A stretch of DNA of 64,000 nucleotides. Source: an uncultured Clostridia bacterium (GTDB lineage: Bacteria > Bacillota > Clostridia > Oscillospirales > Ruminococcaceae). Made by a program: the position numbers and the translations under genes. Positions 49,812 to 57,875 of the stretch are shown one piece after another. The notes under the pieces are model-generated. The model was given only the letters and a program-made list of their open reading frames with translations, did no database searches and had not been told where the DNA came from. The stretch lies in contig CANQXS010000005.1 in assembly GCA_947627875.1 (NCBI GenBank), positions 1 to 64,000 of the forward strand, in the 5' to 3' direction. How positions within the stretch are numbered: the stretch's first letter is position 1; each line of letters opens with the position of its first letter.

Positions 49812-51788
49812 TTATTCTGCCTCTTTGAGCTTCCAGTATATGCCGTACCTCGTGTTGTAGAGAGTGTAGTAGGGGACGAATTCGAGCTTTTCCGCCGAGG
49901 CGTCAAAGGTGAACGAAAGCCCCTTGTTCTTGGTGAAGTAAGACGCGGGGTCGTCCTTTACGGCGCGCGGAGCGATCCCGCCGTTCAAAACGAGGGTGTC
50001 GTTCGGGACGACGGTGTTCTCGGGTATCAGAACGCTCATACCGGTGTAGGTGGTCGTCATATTGTCGTCTGAGAGCTTCGCCGCCAAAAGCAGCGGACCG
50101 TATCTGAAGCAAACCGTGTTTATGCCGTCCTGGAGGTTATAGGCTTTGAGCCCGAGGGGTATTTTAACGCTCAGCTCGTCGCCGTTCTGCCATTCCCTGT
50201 CTACAACGGCATAGCCGCCCTCGTCGGTAAATGCGAGGGCTTCGCCGTTCAGAGTCAGCGTCATATCTCCCATTATCCAGTCGGGTATGCGGAGCCTCAG
50301 CGCGAATTTTTTGCTCTCGTCGAGCGCGAATTTAAACGCCGCCGTGTCCGTCTCCGGAATATCGGTCGTCTGGGTCAGGGTGAGCCCGAGGGCTTCGTCC
50401 TTTACCTCCGAGCCGAGATACATATTTACATAGATTCCGCCGTCGTTTTTGAAGTAGATGCTGTCGCCGAGCTTGGTGAAGTTCTCCATCCCGCTTCCCG
50501 TGCAGCACCAGAAGCTGTCGACCGCCGTGGAAAACGTCCTGAAATAGCCCGTAGCCATCGCCTGGAAGTAGGTCGTCATACCCGTCTCGGGGTTCTGCGA
50601 CGCCAGAATGTGGTTCAAAAAAGCGTTTTCGTAGTAATCGGCATATTTTTTGTCGCCGGTTATTGTAAAGAGGTCTCTTGTGAGCTTGAGCATATTATAT
50701 ACGTTGCAGGTCTCGCAGTTGCAGTTGGTGCGCTCCTGATTAAGAACGTCGTCCTCGCCGAAGTGCTCCCATTCGCTGTTGCCGCCGGTATGGTAGGTGT
50801 GGTGATCGACGACCATCTGCCAGAATACCTCCGCGGTTTCGAGATATTCCGAGGCGTCGACCTTCGTAAGACCTATCATCTTTCCGTCGAGCATAAGATA
50901 TCTCTTGAGCGCGCCGATTATTTTCGGGATAGTCGTGTTGGCATGGCGGTTGTTTAAGACGTTTTTGCCGTCGGATCTTATCTGCGCAAAGAGCTCGTCC
51001 TCGTCGAAGGCGTGCGCCGCTTCGGCGTATTTAGTGTCGCCGGTGTAGGCATAGAGGTCGTAGAGCGCGTCGTTCATTCCGCCGTACTCGATGCTCAAAA
51101 CCGTCCGCCTCGTCTCCTCGCTCCAGCCGCTCACGCGCTTATAGGTCCAGTCGCCGAGCTTTTTTGCGATGTCGAGCGCGGGCTGATACCCAGTCTCGGC
51201 GTATACGCTTATAAGCCCCTCGAATATCTTATGCATCGTATACCACGGCACCCACGCCTCGTTGAAGAGGTCTGATTTTCCCTTTTCAACGTTGTCGAAC
51301 TGTATCTCGTGATTGCCGTAGTTGATAATTTTTCCGCCCCAAAGGAAGCCGTTGTCGCTCTGGCAGAGGACAAGCCCGTCGATTATTTCGGTCATCTTGG
51401 CGTAGAGCGCCTTTTTGTCCGACTGCGAAGTCCCGCCGTTCTCATAAGCCTGCGCGAGCGCGGTAAGATAATGCCCTAAAGTATGCCCGCCTATAAGCGA
51501 ATCCTCCCAGCCGCCGTAGGGCTTCACTCCGTTGGAAGCTATGCTCGCGTTCTGCCGAAATCCCGCAAGCAGCCTGTCGGTCTCGAGCGAGAGAAGATAA
51601 TCTATCTCCTTGTCGAGAGCGTTTTCGCAGTAGTCATCGGTGAGCTTGAGCTCCGAAAGACCGTAGCCCGAAATATCTGCGTTGCGGGCGACGGCGGGTT
51701 CGCCGTTTTCCGTCGCGGGAGCCGCGGCGCAGCCCGCGAGCATCGAAGCCGCAATAAACATACATATACCTCTTTTCAGTTTTTTCAT
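49812..51788 (-). CDS. Lipoprotein GH127-like glycoside hydrolase (beta-L-arabinofuranosidase type)
   Basis: A 658-residue secreted enzyme anchored by lipid: lipobox MLAGC with Cys19. The (alpha/alpha) barrel follows GH127/DUF1680: LLAGFRQNASIASNGVKPYG, GWEDSLIGGHTLGHYL, then ERTNCNCETCNVYNMLKLTR and SFWCCTGSGMENFTKLGDSI, which hold the cysteines and glutamate of the zinc-thiolate active site. A C-terminal beta part follows. GH127 enzymes remove beta-L-arabinofuranose from plant glycans. With GH39, GH30 and xylB nearby it fits arabinoxylan use. Family 146 is the main alternative. Confidence 0.85.
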   Translation of the reverse strand: MKKLKRGICMFIAASMLAGCAAAPATENGEPAVARNADISGYGLSELKLTDDYCENALDKEIDYLLSLETDRLLAGFRQNASIASNGVKPYGGWEDSLIGGHTLGHYLTALAQAYENGGTSQSDKKALYAKMTEIIDGLVLCQSDNGFLWGGKIINYGNHEIQFDNVEKGKSDLFNEAWVPWYTMHKIFEGLISVYAETGYQPALDIAKKLGDWTYKRVSGWSEETRRTVLSIEYGGMNDALYDLYAYTGDTKYAEAAHAFDEDELFAQIRSDGKNVLNNRHANTTIPKIIGALKRYLMLDGKMIGLTKVDASEYLETAEVFWQMVVDHHTYHTGGNSEWEHFGEDDVLNQERTNCNCETCNVYNMLKLTRDLFTITGDKKYADYYENAFLNHILASQNPETGMTTYFQAMATGYFRTFSTAVDSFWCCTGSGMENFTKLGDSIYFKNDGGIYVNMYLGSEVKDEALGLTLTQTTDIPETDTAAFKFALDESKKFALRLRIPDWIMGDMTLTLNGEALAFTDEGGYAVVDREWQNGDELSVKIPLGLKAYNLQDGINTVCFRYGPLLLAAKLSDDNMTTTYTGMSVLIPENTVVPNDTLVLNGGIAPRAVKDDPASYFTKNKGLSFTFDASAEKLEFVPYYTLYNTRYGIYWKLKEAE

Positions 51789-51820
51789 AGTTCACGCCTC
51801 TTTCAACCGGATTTTATATA

Positions 51821-51849
51821 AGTATACCATTGTCTCCGCGCTTTTGCAA
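51821..51849 (-). promoter_or_regulatory. Promoter of the GH127-like gene
   Basis: On the minus strand, TTGCAA (51844-51849) and TATACT (51821-51826), spacer 17 bases. Confidence 0.75.
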
Positions 51850-51879
51850 CAGTAATTTTTCCGGTTTTAAGAGCCGCAC

Positions 51880-52623
51880 CTATTTCAGCAGCCTCGAAAG
51901 CGTCCTCTCCGGATTCCCGATGAATTCCGCCGTTATCTGCCAATGCAGAGTGTCTTTATACGATGCTCTTTTTATATCCCCGCCCGAGATATAAAAAAGC
52001 TCCGCGTCGGGCAAAGCCATAAGCATCGGCGAGTGCGTTGCGATGATAAACTGCGAGCCTTCGTCGGCGAGCCGCTTTATCTCGCATATCAGCGTTAAGG
52101 TGTTCATCGGCGAGAGCGCCGCTTCGGGCTCGTCTAAGATATAGAGCCCGTTTCCCGAAAAGCGCTTCTGCACAAGCCTTAAAAAGCTCTCCCCGTGCGA
52201 CATCTTATGGAGCGATACCCCTCCGTAGGCTCCGAGAACCGGCGGGGCGCCGCAGGGGATCTCGTCGAGACTTTCGAGATAGCTTGCGGCGTTGTAAAAG
52301 CTCTCGGCTCTTAAAAAGAATCCGTCGCGGGGTCTTAATAGCTTTGATAGCAGAAGATGCCCGTAAAGCTCGGAATGAGTCGCCCTTGTCTCGAAGCTGT
52401 AATTGAGCGAGCCGCCTTCGGGGTTGAAGCCGAAAGCCGCTGCGATCCCTTCGAGCAGCGTCGACTTCCCCGAGCCGTTTTCTCCGGCAAAAATGCTGAC
52501 CCGCTTTTTGAATTCGAGCGGCTGCCGCTCCAAAAACCTCACGACTGGCAGCTTTTTGAGGTAAGACCCCTCGGGCAGCGGGCTTTTCACTCTCACTTCC
52601 GTAATAAATCTGTCAAATTCCAT
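51880..52623 (-). CDS. AAA/ABC-type ATPase, SMC-like (no membrane domain)
   Basis: A 247-residue ATPase: Walker A AGENGSGKST near residue 45, ABC signature-like LHKMSHGES, Walker B LYILDEPEAAL and switch His in IATHSP. The layout, with a short insertion between Walker A and signature, is that of the stand-alone RecF/SMC-like ATPases (COG3910 type) found next to small genes in Firmicutes. No transporter permease is adjacent, so it is not an uptake ABC protein. A 59-residue membrane protein lies eight bases upstream on the same strand. Confidence 0.8.
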   Translation of the reverse strand: MEFDRFITEVRVKSPLPEGSYLKKLPVVRFLERQPLEFKKRVSIFAGENGSGKSTLLEGIAAAFGFNPEGGSLNYSFETRATHSELYGHLLLSKLLRPRDGFFLRAESFYNAASYLESLDEIPCGAPPVLGAYGGVSLHKMSHGESFLRLVQKRFSGNGLYILDEPEAALSPMNTLTLICEIKRLADEGSQFIIATHSPMLMALPDAELFYISGGDIKRASYKDTLHWQITAEFIGNPERTLSRLLK

Positions 52624-52631
52624 AAAAAATC

Positions 52632-52811
52632 TCAGCTTGCGCGCTCAAATCTCTTGCAATATTCTTCGCTTTGCGGTATAATATCCGCAGAGGCGTTTTC
52701 AAGGCGGGCGGCGCGGGCGGCGTCGCGGCGGTTCTGCAAAACGAGCAGCCCGTCCCTGAGCGAATAGATAAAGGCGAGTCCGAGTGCGAGCACGATAAAA
52801 TATACCGTCAT
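52632..52811 (-). CDS. Small single-pass membrane protein (59 residues)
   Basis: ATG 52809-52811 follows GGAGGT by seven bases and opens a 59-codon frame ending TGA at 52632. It has one membrane helix (TVYFIVLALGLAFIYSL, residues 2-18) and then a basic/acidic cytosolic helix rich in Arg, Ala and Glu (QNRRDAARAARLENASADII). The ideal ribosome site and the eight-base distance to the SMC-like ATPase argue for a real gene of the same operon. It may tether the ATPase to the membrane; this is a guess from context. No known family. Confidence 0.65.
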   Translation of the reverse strand: MTVYFIVLALGLAFIYSLRDGLLVLQNRRDAARAARLENASADIIPQSEEYCKRFERAS

Positions 52812-52944
52812 TTTTATTACCTCCGTTTTTCCAAGGGCTTTTCCCTTTGTCTGATTCCATTATATTGCGCCATCTGTCCGTTGATACGGACTCATTTCGG
52901 AAATTTTTGAAAATAAGTCCGTTTTTCGGTACTTAAGAGGGGAG

Positions 52945-53505
52945 TTGGTCGATATTTCGGGCTTTGGGCTTATTGCCGGCGTGAGCATTCCCGATGTCTC
53001 CGCCGTCAAAAAGGAATACAGGCTTAAAAAATCAAAGCTCGTCTTCAGTCTCTCTGCCGAGGATTACCCCGCGTTTTTCTCAAGCGCCGTAAAGCTTATA
53101 AAAGAGCCCCTCTGCTTCTTTGCCGAAATCCCCTCTGACAACGACTCGGCAAGAACCTATTATCTCGACAACTGCACCGAGCCCGTCGTCCAAGCGATAC
53201 TAAAGCGCTACGGCGGTATCCTTTACGCCGACGGCGTTATAAAATTCGGCTTCTGCTCCCATTCCGCCGACGACGAGATATATATGCAGGAATACCAGAC
53301 TGCGGCGGTCTGCTCCGAGCGAATAGGGGAGTTTGAAAAGCTGCTTATCTCCCTCGGATATAAAAGGAACGACAAAGCGGTCCTCACCTGGGATGTTCTC
53401 AGCGAAAGCAACGCCGGAGAATGCGTAAACGTCGACGTCGAGGGCGAGGGCTATCCCGATATGATAAACAACCTCATCGACATCGGAATGTATCCCGCGG
53501 AATAG
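52945..53505 (+). CDS. Hypothetical protein, 186 residues
   Basis: A soluble, acidic protein with no signal peptide or membrane helix. The likely start is TTG 52945 within AAGAGGGGAGTTG, a close but acceptable ribosome site; the true start is uncertain. It reads MVDISGFGLIAGVSIPDVSA and has a mixed alpha/beta look (KSKLVFSLSAEDYPAFFSSA, LILYADGVIKFGF-like strands). I recognise no domain. It stands alone between the divergent ATPase unit and xylB. Base composition and codon use match neighbouring genes, so it is probably real. Confidence 0.6.
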   Translation: MVDISGFGLIAGVSIPDVSAVKKEYRLKKSKLVFSLSAEDYPAFFSSAVKLIKEPLCFFAEIPSDNDSARTYYLDNCTEPVVQAILKRYGGILYADGVIKFGFCSHSADDEIYMQEYQTAAVCSERIGEFEKLLISLGYKRNDKAVLTWDVLSESNAGECVNVDVEGEGYPDMINNLIDIGMYPAE

Positions 53506-53564
53506 TATATTATCCGGTCAAGAGATCGGTAAGATAAAAAATCAAGAAAGCGAGTGACATTATT

Positions 53565-55088
53565 ATGGCATATGTTATCGGAGTGGATATCGGCACGAGC
53601 GGCACAAAGACCGTTCTGTTCGACGAAAAGGGGAGCGTTATCGCTTCAAAAACCATCGAATACCCGATGTATCAACCAAAAAACGGCTACGCCGAGCAGG
53701 AGCCCGCAGACTGGGCTAACGCCGCTATCAACACAATTAAGGCGGTAGTCGCCGAGAGCGGAGTAAAGAAGGAAGACGTAAAGGGCATCGGTCTTTCTGG
53801 ACAGATGCACGGTCTCGTCATGCTCGACAAAGACAACGAAGTCATCCGCCGCTCGATAATCTGGTGCGACCAGAGAACGGCGAAGGAAGTAGACGAGATG
53901 AACCAAAAGCTCGGAAGAGACAAGCTCATCGAAATAACCGCCAACCCCGCCCTTACCGGCTGGACCGCCGCCAAGATACTCTGGGTAAAGAACAACGAAC
54001 CCGAGAACTACGAGCGCTGCCGCCATATCCTCCTCCCGAAGGACTACATACGCTTCGTTTTGACCCACGAATACGCCACCGAAGTTTCCGACGCCTCGGG
54101 AATGCAGCTTCTCAACGTCCCGAAGCGCGACTGGTCCGAAGAAATAATCGACGGGCTCGGTCTCGACGAATCGATGCTCGGAAAGGTTTATGAATCCTGC
54201 GAGATAACCGGACGCCTCACCAAGGATATCGCCGATACGGTAGGTCTCTGCGAGGGAACTCCCGTAGTAGGCGGAGCGGGAGACAATGCCGCGGCTGCCG
54301 TCGGAACGGGCGTAGTCGAAGACGGCAAGGCGTTCACCACGATAGGCACCTCCGGCGTCGTTTTCGCACACACCTCTAAAATATCGATAGATAAGCTCGG
54401 CAGAGTCCATACCTGCTGCGCCGCCGTCCCCGGAGCTTGGCACGTTATGGGCGTTACCCAGGGCGCGGGTCTCTCGCTTAAGTGGTTCCGCGACAATTTC
54501 TGCAACGCCGAAAAGGAGACCTCGGGTCTTATGGGAGTTGACCCCTACTATATTATGGATAAAGAGGCCGCTACCGTCCCGATTGGCTCGAACAGGCTGC
54601 TCTATCTGCCCTATCTTATGGGCGAGCGCACCCCTCACCTCGATCCCGACGCAAGAGGCGTGTTCTTCGGGCTCTCGGCTATGCACACCAAGAAGGACCT
54701 TCTCCGCGCGGTTATGGAGGGCGTTTCCTACAGCCTTCGCGACTGCGTTGAGGTATTCAAGCAGATGGATATAAGCGTGAGCGACATGATGGCCTGCGGC
54801 GGCGGCGGAAGCTCTCCGCTCTGGAGGCAGATGCTCGCCGACCTCTACGCCTGCCCCGTAAAGACCGCTTCCTCCAAAGAAGGTCCCGCGCTCGGCGTCG
54901 CGCTCTTGGCAGCCGTCGGAACAGGGCTCTATTCCAGCGTTCCCGAGGCCTGCCGCGAGGTCGTCAAGACCGATAAGGTCCAGGAGCCTATTGCGGAGAA
55001 CGTCAAGCCCTACGAGGATTCCTACAGGCTCTACACCGAGATATACCCCGCCCTTAAGGAGAGCTTCAAGAAGCTCGCCGCCCTCTGA
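53565..55088 (+). CDS. xylB: Xylulokinase
   Basis: XylB phosphorylates D-xylulose to xylulose-5-phosphate, the step after xylose isomerase. The 507-residue FGGY kinase shows GVDIGTSGTKTVLFDEKGSV at the N-terminus, IGLSGQMHGLVMLD, the sugar-binding WCDQRT, GGAGDNAAAAVGTG and the ADP-binding CGGGGSSPLWRQM. Q-MHGL is typical for xylulokinase over glycerol kinase. It may be co-transcribed with the thiol-redox genes that follow, since the next ATG overlaps its stop. Rpe elsewhere in the window uses its product. Confidence 0.94.
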   Translation: MAYVIGVDIGTSGTKTVLFDEKGSVIASKTIEYPMYQPKNGYAEQEPADWANAAINTIKAVVAESGVKKEDVKGIGLSGQMHGLVMLDKDNEVIRRSIIWCDQRTAKEVDEMNQKLGRDKLIEITANPALTGWTAAKILWVKNNEPENYERCRHILLPKDYIRFVLTHEYATEVSDASGMQLLNVPKRDWSEEIIDGLGLDESMLGKVYESCEITGRLTKDIADTVGLCEGTPVVGGAGDNAAAAVGTGVVEDGKAFTTIGTSGVVFAHTSKISIDKLGRVHTCCAAVPGAWHVMGVTQGAGLSLKWFRDNFCNAEKETSGLMGVDPYYIMDKEAATVPIGSNRLLYLPYLMGERTPHLDPDARGVFFGLSAMHTKKDLLRAVMEGVSYSLRDCVEVFKQMDISVSDMMACGGGGSSPLWRQMLADLYACPVKTASSKEGPALGVALLAAVGTGLYSSVPEACREVVKTDKVQEPIAENVKPYEDSYRLYTEIYPALKESFKKLAAL

Positions 55089-55228
55089 TGATGGCAAGAA
55101 AAATCATAAGAATAGCTATACTCGGCGCCGGCGTTTTATCGCTGGCGCTGGGGCTTATGCAGGGCGGCTACGGCGATACCCTGCAAAAAGCCGTGAAGCT
55201 TTGTATGGAGTGTGTCGGAATTGGCTGA
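55088..55228 (+). CDS. CD1871A-family CXXC-motif membrane miniprotein
   Basis: ATG 55088 (with a second ATG at 55091) overlaps the xylB stop and opens a 46-codon frame to TGA 55226-55228. It has a basic start, a membrane helix (IAILGAGVLSLALGLMQGG) and ends CMECVGIG, the C-terminal CxECIGIG signature of the small CD1871A family of Clostridia. These usually sit directly before a four-cluster 4Fe-4S membrane protein and a TlpA-like thioredoxin, exactly as here. The CXXC could exchange electrons with those partners; the biochemical role has not been established as far as I know. Confidence 0.8.
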   Translation: MMARKIIRIAILGAGVLSLALGLMQGGYGDTLQKAVKLCMECVGIG

Positions 55229-56081
55229 TAAACTTAGTTTTAAGCGCAAGCTCATTCAGCTCGCTTCGGCGCTCATCTACAACGCAAATCTCCCCGGCTT
55301 CGTGAGCGGAAAGCTCTATAAAGGCGCGAACAAGGGAGTCTGCGTCCCGGGGCTCAACTGCTATTCCTGCCCCGGTGCGATAGGGAGCTGCCCCCTCGGC
55401 GCGCTCCAGAACGCCATATCGAATATGCCCCATAAGGCGCCGTTTTATATCGCGGGGTTCATAATGCTTGTCGGGCTGCTTTTAGGAAGAGCAGTCTGCG
55501 GGTTCTTATGCCCCTTTGGGCTGATTCAGGAGCTTCTGCATAAGATACCCACCCCGAAGATAAAAAAGAGCCGCGTAACGAGAGCTCTGAGTAAGCTCAA
55601 ATACGCCGTTCTTGCGGTGTTCGTGATATTGCTTCCGCTCTGGTATGCCTTTGCGAAGGGGCTTCCCGTGCCGGCGTTCTGCAAGTATATCTGCCCCGCG
55701 GGAACGCTCGAAGGCGGCTTCCCGCTTGTGGCTCTGCGCGAGGAATACCGAGGAGTCATCGGCTTGCTGTTCGGCTGGAAAACGCTTTTATGCATAGCGA
55801 TACTCGTCCTCTGCATATTCCTTTACAGGGCGTTCTGCCGATTTTTATGCCCTTTGGGAGCGATTTATTCGCTTTTCGCCAAGATTGCCCTTATAGCCGT
55901 CAGAGTGGATAAAACCGCCTGCACCGGCTGCGGCTTATGCGTAAAGCAGTGCAAGATGGACGTAAAGAATGTCGGCGACGGCGAGTGTATCCACTGCGGG
56001 CAGTGCATATCCTGCTGCCCTCAAAACTGCATCTATATAGGATTGGAGAAACGAAAATGCAAAGAATCAAAAGAGTCCTGA
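55212..56081 (+). CDS. 4Fe-4S ferredoxin-type membrane protein (NapH/YccM-like)
   Basis: A 289-residue protein with about five membrane helices and cysteine motifs of the polyferredoxin type: CVPGLNCYSCPGAIGSCPLGA at 42-62, CGFLCPFG near 95, CKYICPAG near 157, CRFLCPLG near 208, then two 4Fe-4S clusters in CTGCGLCVKQCKMDV and CIHCGQCISCCPQNC. Electrons probably pass from the cytosolic clusters across the membrane toward the TlpA-like lipoprotein. GTG 55212 overlaps the previous gene; TTG 55221, ten bases after GGAG, is an equally good start. Confidence 0.88.
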   Translation: MSELADKLSFKRKLIQLASALIYNANLPGFVSGKLYKGANKGVCVPGLNCYSCPGAIGSCPLGALQNAISNMPHKAPFYIAGFIMLVGLLLGRAVCGFLCPFGLIQELLHKIPTPKIKKSRVTRALSKLKYAVLAVFVILLPLWYAFAKGLPVPAFCKYICPAGTLEGGFPLVALREEYRGVIGLLFGWKTLLCIAILVLCIFLYRAFCRFLCPLGAIYSLFAKIALIAVRVDKTACTGCGLCVKQCKMDVKNVGDGECIHCGQCISCCPQNCIYIGLEKRKCKESKES

Positions 56082-56587
56082 TACTGTTCACCGTCGCGGC
56101 GCTCTGCCTGCTTGCGGTATCCTGCGGGAGCCTCTCCGCCGAGCCCGAGGAATACACCGCCGCCGAAGAGGGCGGCGAGATGAGAGATTTCACCGGCGAG
56201 ACGGTCTCGGGCGAAAAGTTCACCCTTTCCGACCAAAAGGGGAAGGTAATTCTTCTCAACTTCTGGGCGACCTGGTGCGGACCCTGCGTCGGCGAGCTGC
56301 CCGCGTTCCCGAGGCTTATTGAGAAATACGGCGACGACCTCTGCCTTGTTACCGTCAACTGCGGAGAAGACAAGGAGACCGTCGAGAGCTTCCTCTCAGA
56401 GAACGGCTACGCCTTTACCGCGCTTCTCGACACCGATTACGCCATCAGTGATATCTACCCGACCGACGGCATTCCCTACACTCTGATATTTGACCGCGAC
56501 GGAAAGATATCCCATATTCAGCTCGGCGCAGGCGACGCCGACGAGATGTTTGATATGTACTGCGAAGCGATAGACCCGCTCATTTAA
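56057..56587 (+). CDS. TlpA-family thioredoxin-like lipoprotein
   Basis: A 176-residue extracytoplasmic thiol-disulfide protein. The lipobox LAVSC gives a lipidated Cys near residue 18. The thioredoxin fold has the active site WATWCGPC (WCxxC) and the conserved cis-proline in GIPYTLIFD. ATG 56057 follows GGAG and overlaps the Fe-S gene by 25 bases. Together with the miniprotein and the Fe-S membrane protein it forms a module that may deliver reducing power to surface thiols, like CcdA/DsbD systems. Clear terminator after it. Confidence 0.93.
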   Translation: MQRIKRVLILFTVAALCLLAVSCGSLSAEPEEYTAAEEGGEMRDFTGETVSGEKFTLSDQKGKVILLNFWATWCGPCVGELPAFPRLIEKYGDDLCLVTVNCGEDKETVESFLSENGYAFTALLDTDYAISDIYPTDGIPYTLIFDRDGKISHIQLGAGDADEMFDMYCEAIDPLI

Positions 56588-56591
56588 TCCG

Positions 56592-56633
56592 AATAAAAAC
56601 CGGCAGGGAGGTTTCCCCGCCGGTATTTTTTAT
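56592..56633. terminator. Bidirectional terminator
   Basis: AAAACCGGC and GCCGGTATTTTT with inner GGGA/TTTCCC pairing (about 56597-56628) between convergent genes. Confidence 0.75.
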
Positions 56634-56977
56634 TGCAGCCCGAAGCTTATCGAAAGCGCGTTGTTTATCTTATCCATCGCGGTGCTGTCGAGGGTCCCCA
56701 TTCGCTCCTTAAGGCGCTTTTTGTCTATCGTGCGGATCTGTTCGAGGAGCACGACGCTGTCCTTCGCGAGCCCGCAGGATTGCGAATCTATCTCTATATG
56801 AGTAGGGAGCCGAGTTTTCTCCTGACGGCTCGTAATCGCCGCCGCGATGACGGTCGGACTGTGCCGGTTGCCGACGTCGTTCTGAACGATAAGTACGGGT
56901 CTTATGCCGCCCTGCTCCGAGCCGACGACCGGGCTCAGGTCGGCGTAGTAAATTTCACCTCTGTAGACTGATGACAT
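56630..56977 (-). CDS. MazF/NdoA-type endoribonuclease toxin, no adjacent antitoxin
   Basis: A 115-residue PemK/MazF protein: [60 protein letters not shown] and [18 protein letters not shown] are all NdoA-like. The conserved Arg and Thr of the active site (GxRP and TSR) are present. ATG 56975-56977 follows AAGGAG. In Firmicutes this toxin is normally downstream of a mazE/ndoAI antitoxin; here the 157 bases upstream contain no gene. The antitoxin may be elsewhere. It is followed by no relative. Confidence 0.9.
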   Translation of the reverse strand: MSSVYRGEIYYADLSPVVGSEQGGIRPVLIVQNDVGNRHSPTVIAAAITSRQEKTRLPTHIEIDSQSCGLAKDSVVLLEQIRTIDKKRLKERMGTLDSTAMDKINNALSISFGLQ

Positions 56978-57134
56978 TGATTTCACTCTCCTTGCCAATT
57001 ACTTAACAATAGTTTTGACGGCAAAATCGTTTTTATACAGCCTTGCTCCATTATATGTACGAGCCCGCCCGAGAGTGAAGGGCGCAAAAAAAGCGGCGCC
57101 GAAAGCTTCGGTACCGCTTTGATGATGTTTGATT

Positions 57135-57869
57135 TTACAGTGAGAGCGATTTCCCGTCCTCGCAGATAAGGGTCAGCCGCCCGTCTTTTATAGAATACGC
57201 CTCGCCGTAAACGGTCGTTTTTTCGCCGTCGATATAAATGTAGCTCCCGTCGTTGAGCGCGATTATCTCGCGCTCGGCGCTGTCGGCAAAGGCGATGTCT
57301 TCGAGGACCCGCAAACCGTCGAGGCTTTCGTTTCTGAAGTACTGAAAATGCGGGAGGATATTCACATCCGTTATCCCGAGACCTCTTATACGGTGCTCAA
57401 AATTCGGGTCAAGGGCTTCTCCCTCTAACTCGGGGCAGGCGTAAACCTCGTCGGCGCAGTTCATCGAGCCCGCGCTCAGCGCGAGAACAATCCCTCCGTA
57501 GCCCGATAAACGCTCCCTGAGCCGAAGCTTTTTAAGAAACCTGTTCTGAGTCGGGACATGACCGCCCAATAAGAACAGAACGTCGGTTTTATCGAGACTG
57601 TCGACCGCTTCGGGATTTCTGCCGTCGCAAATGCAGATCTGCGAAACGCTTAGCCCGCTCATCGGGAACGCCTTAGCGTAGCAGGCGCAGATATCGTCGT
57701 TTTTTGAATAGTCCGTCGGGTCGGAGCAGATAAGCGTCACCCTTGCGTTTTCGCGCCATATCGCCGCAATTCTGTCAAGAAGCCCGTTGGCTCTGAGCAG
57801 CGGCTCGGGCAGCCTAAAATCGTCTATCTTGGCGCAGCCTCCGATGCTGCTTGTCAATACCGCTTTCAT
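57135..57869 (-). CDS. Peptidase S51-family protein (dipeptidase E/cyanophycinase-like)
   Basis: A 244-residue class I glutamine-amidotransferase-like serine peptidase. The nucleophile elbow is LALSAGSMN (GxSxG-like with Ser in SAGS), with FLLGGHVPTQNRFLKKL before it and the histidine/glutamate-bearing LGITDVNILPHFQYF after it. Members cleave Asp- or beta-aspartyl-containing dipeptides. It lies six bases after the GH39 gene on the same strand, so the two are cotranscribed. Substrate here is not predictable. Confidence 0.85.
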   Translation of the reverse strand: MKAVLTSSIGGCAKIDDFRLPEPLLRANGLLDRIAAIWRENARVTLICSDPTDYSKNDDICACYAKAFPMSGLSVSQICICDGRNPEAVDSLDKTDVLFLLGGHVPTQNRFLKKLRLRERLSGYGGIVLALSAGSMNCADEVYACPELEGEALDPNFEHRIRGLGITDVNILPHFQYFRNESLDGLRVLEDIAFADSAEREIIALNDGSYIYIDGEKTTVYGEAYSIKDGRLTLICEDGKSLSL

Positions 57870-57875
57870 ACGCGA

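Noticed and set aside
53646-55097. 483-codon open frame on the minus strand
   Set aside because: Antisense to xylB, which has clear kinase motifs; the shadow has none.
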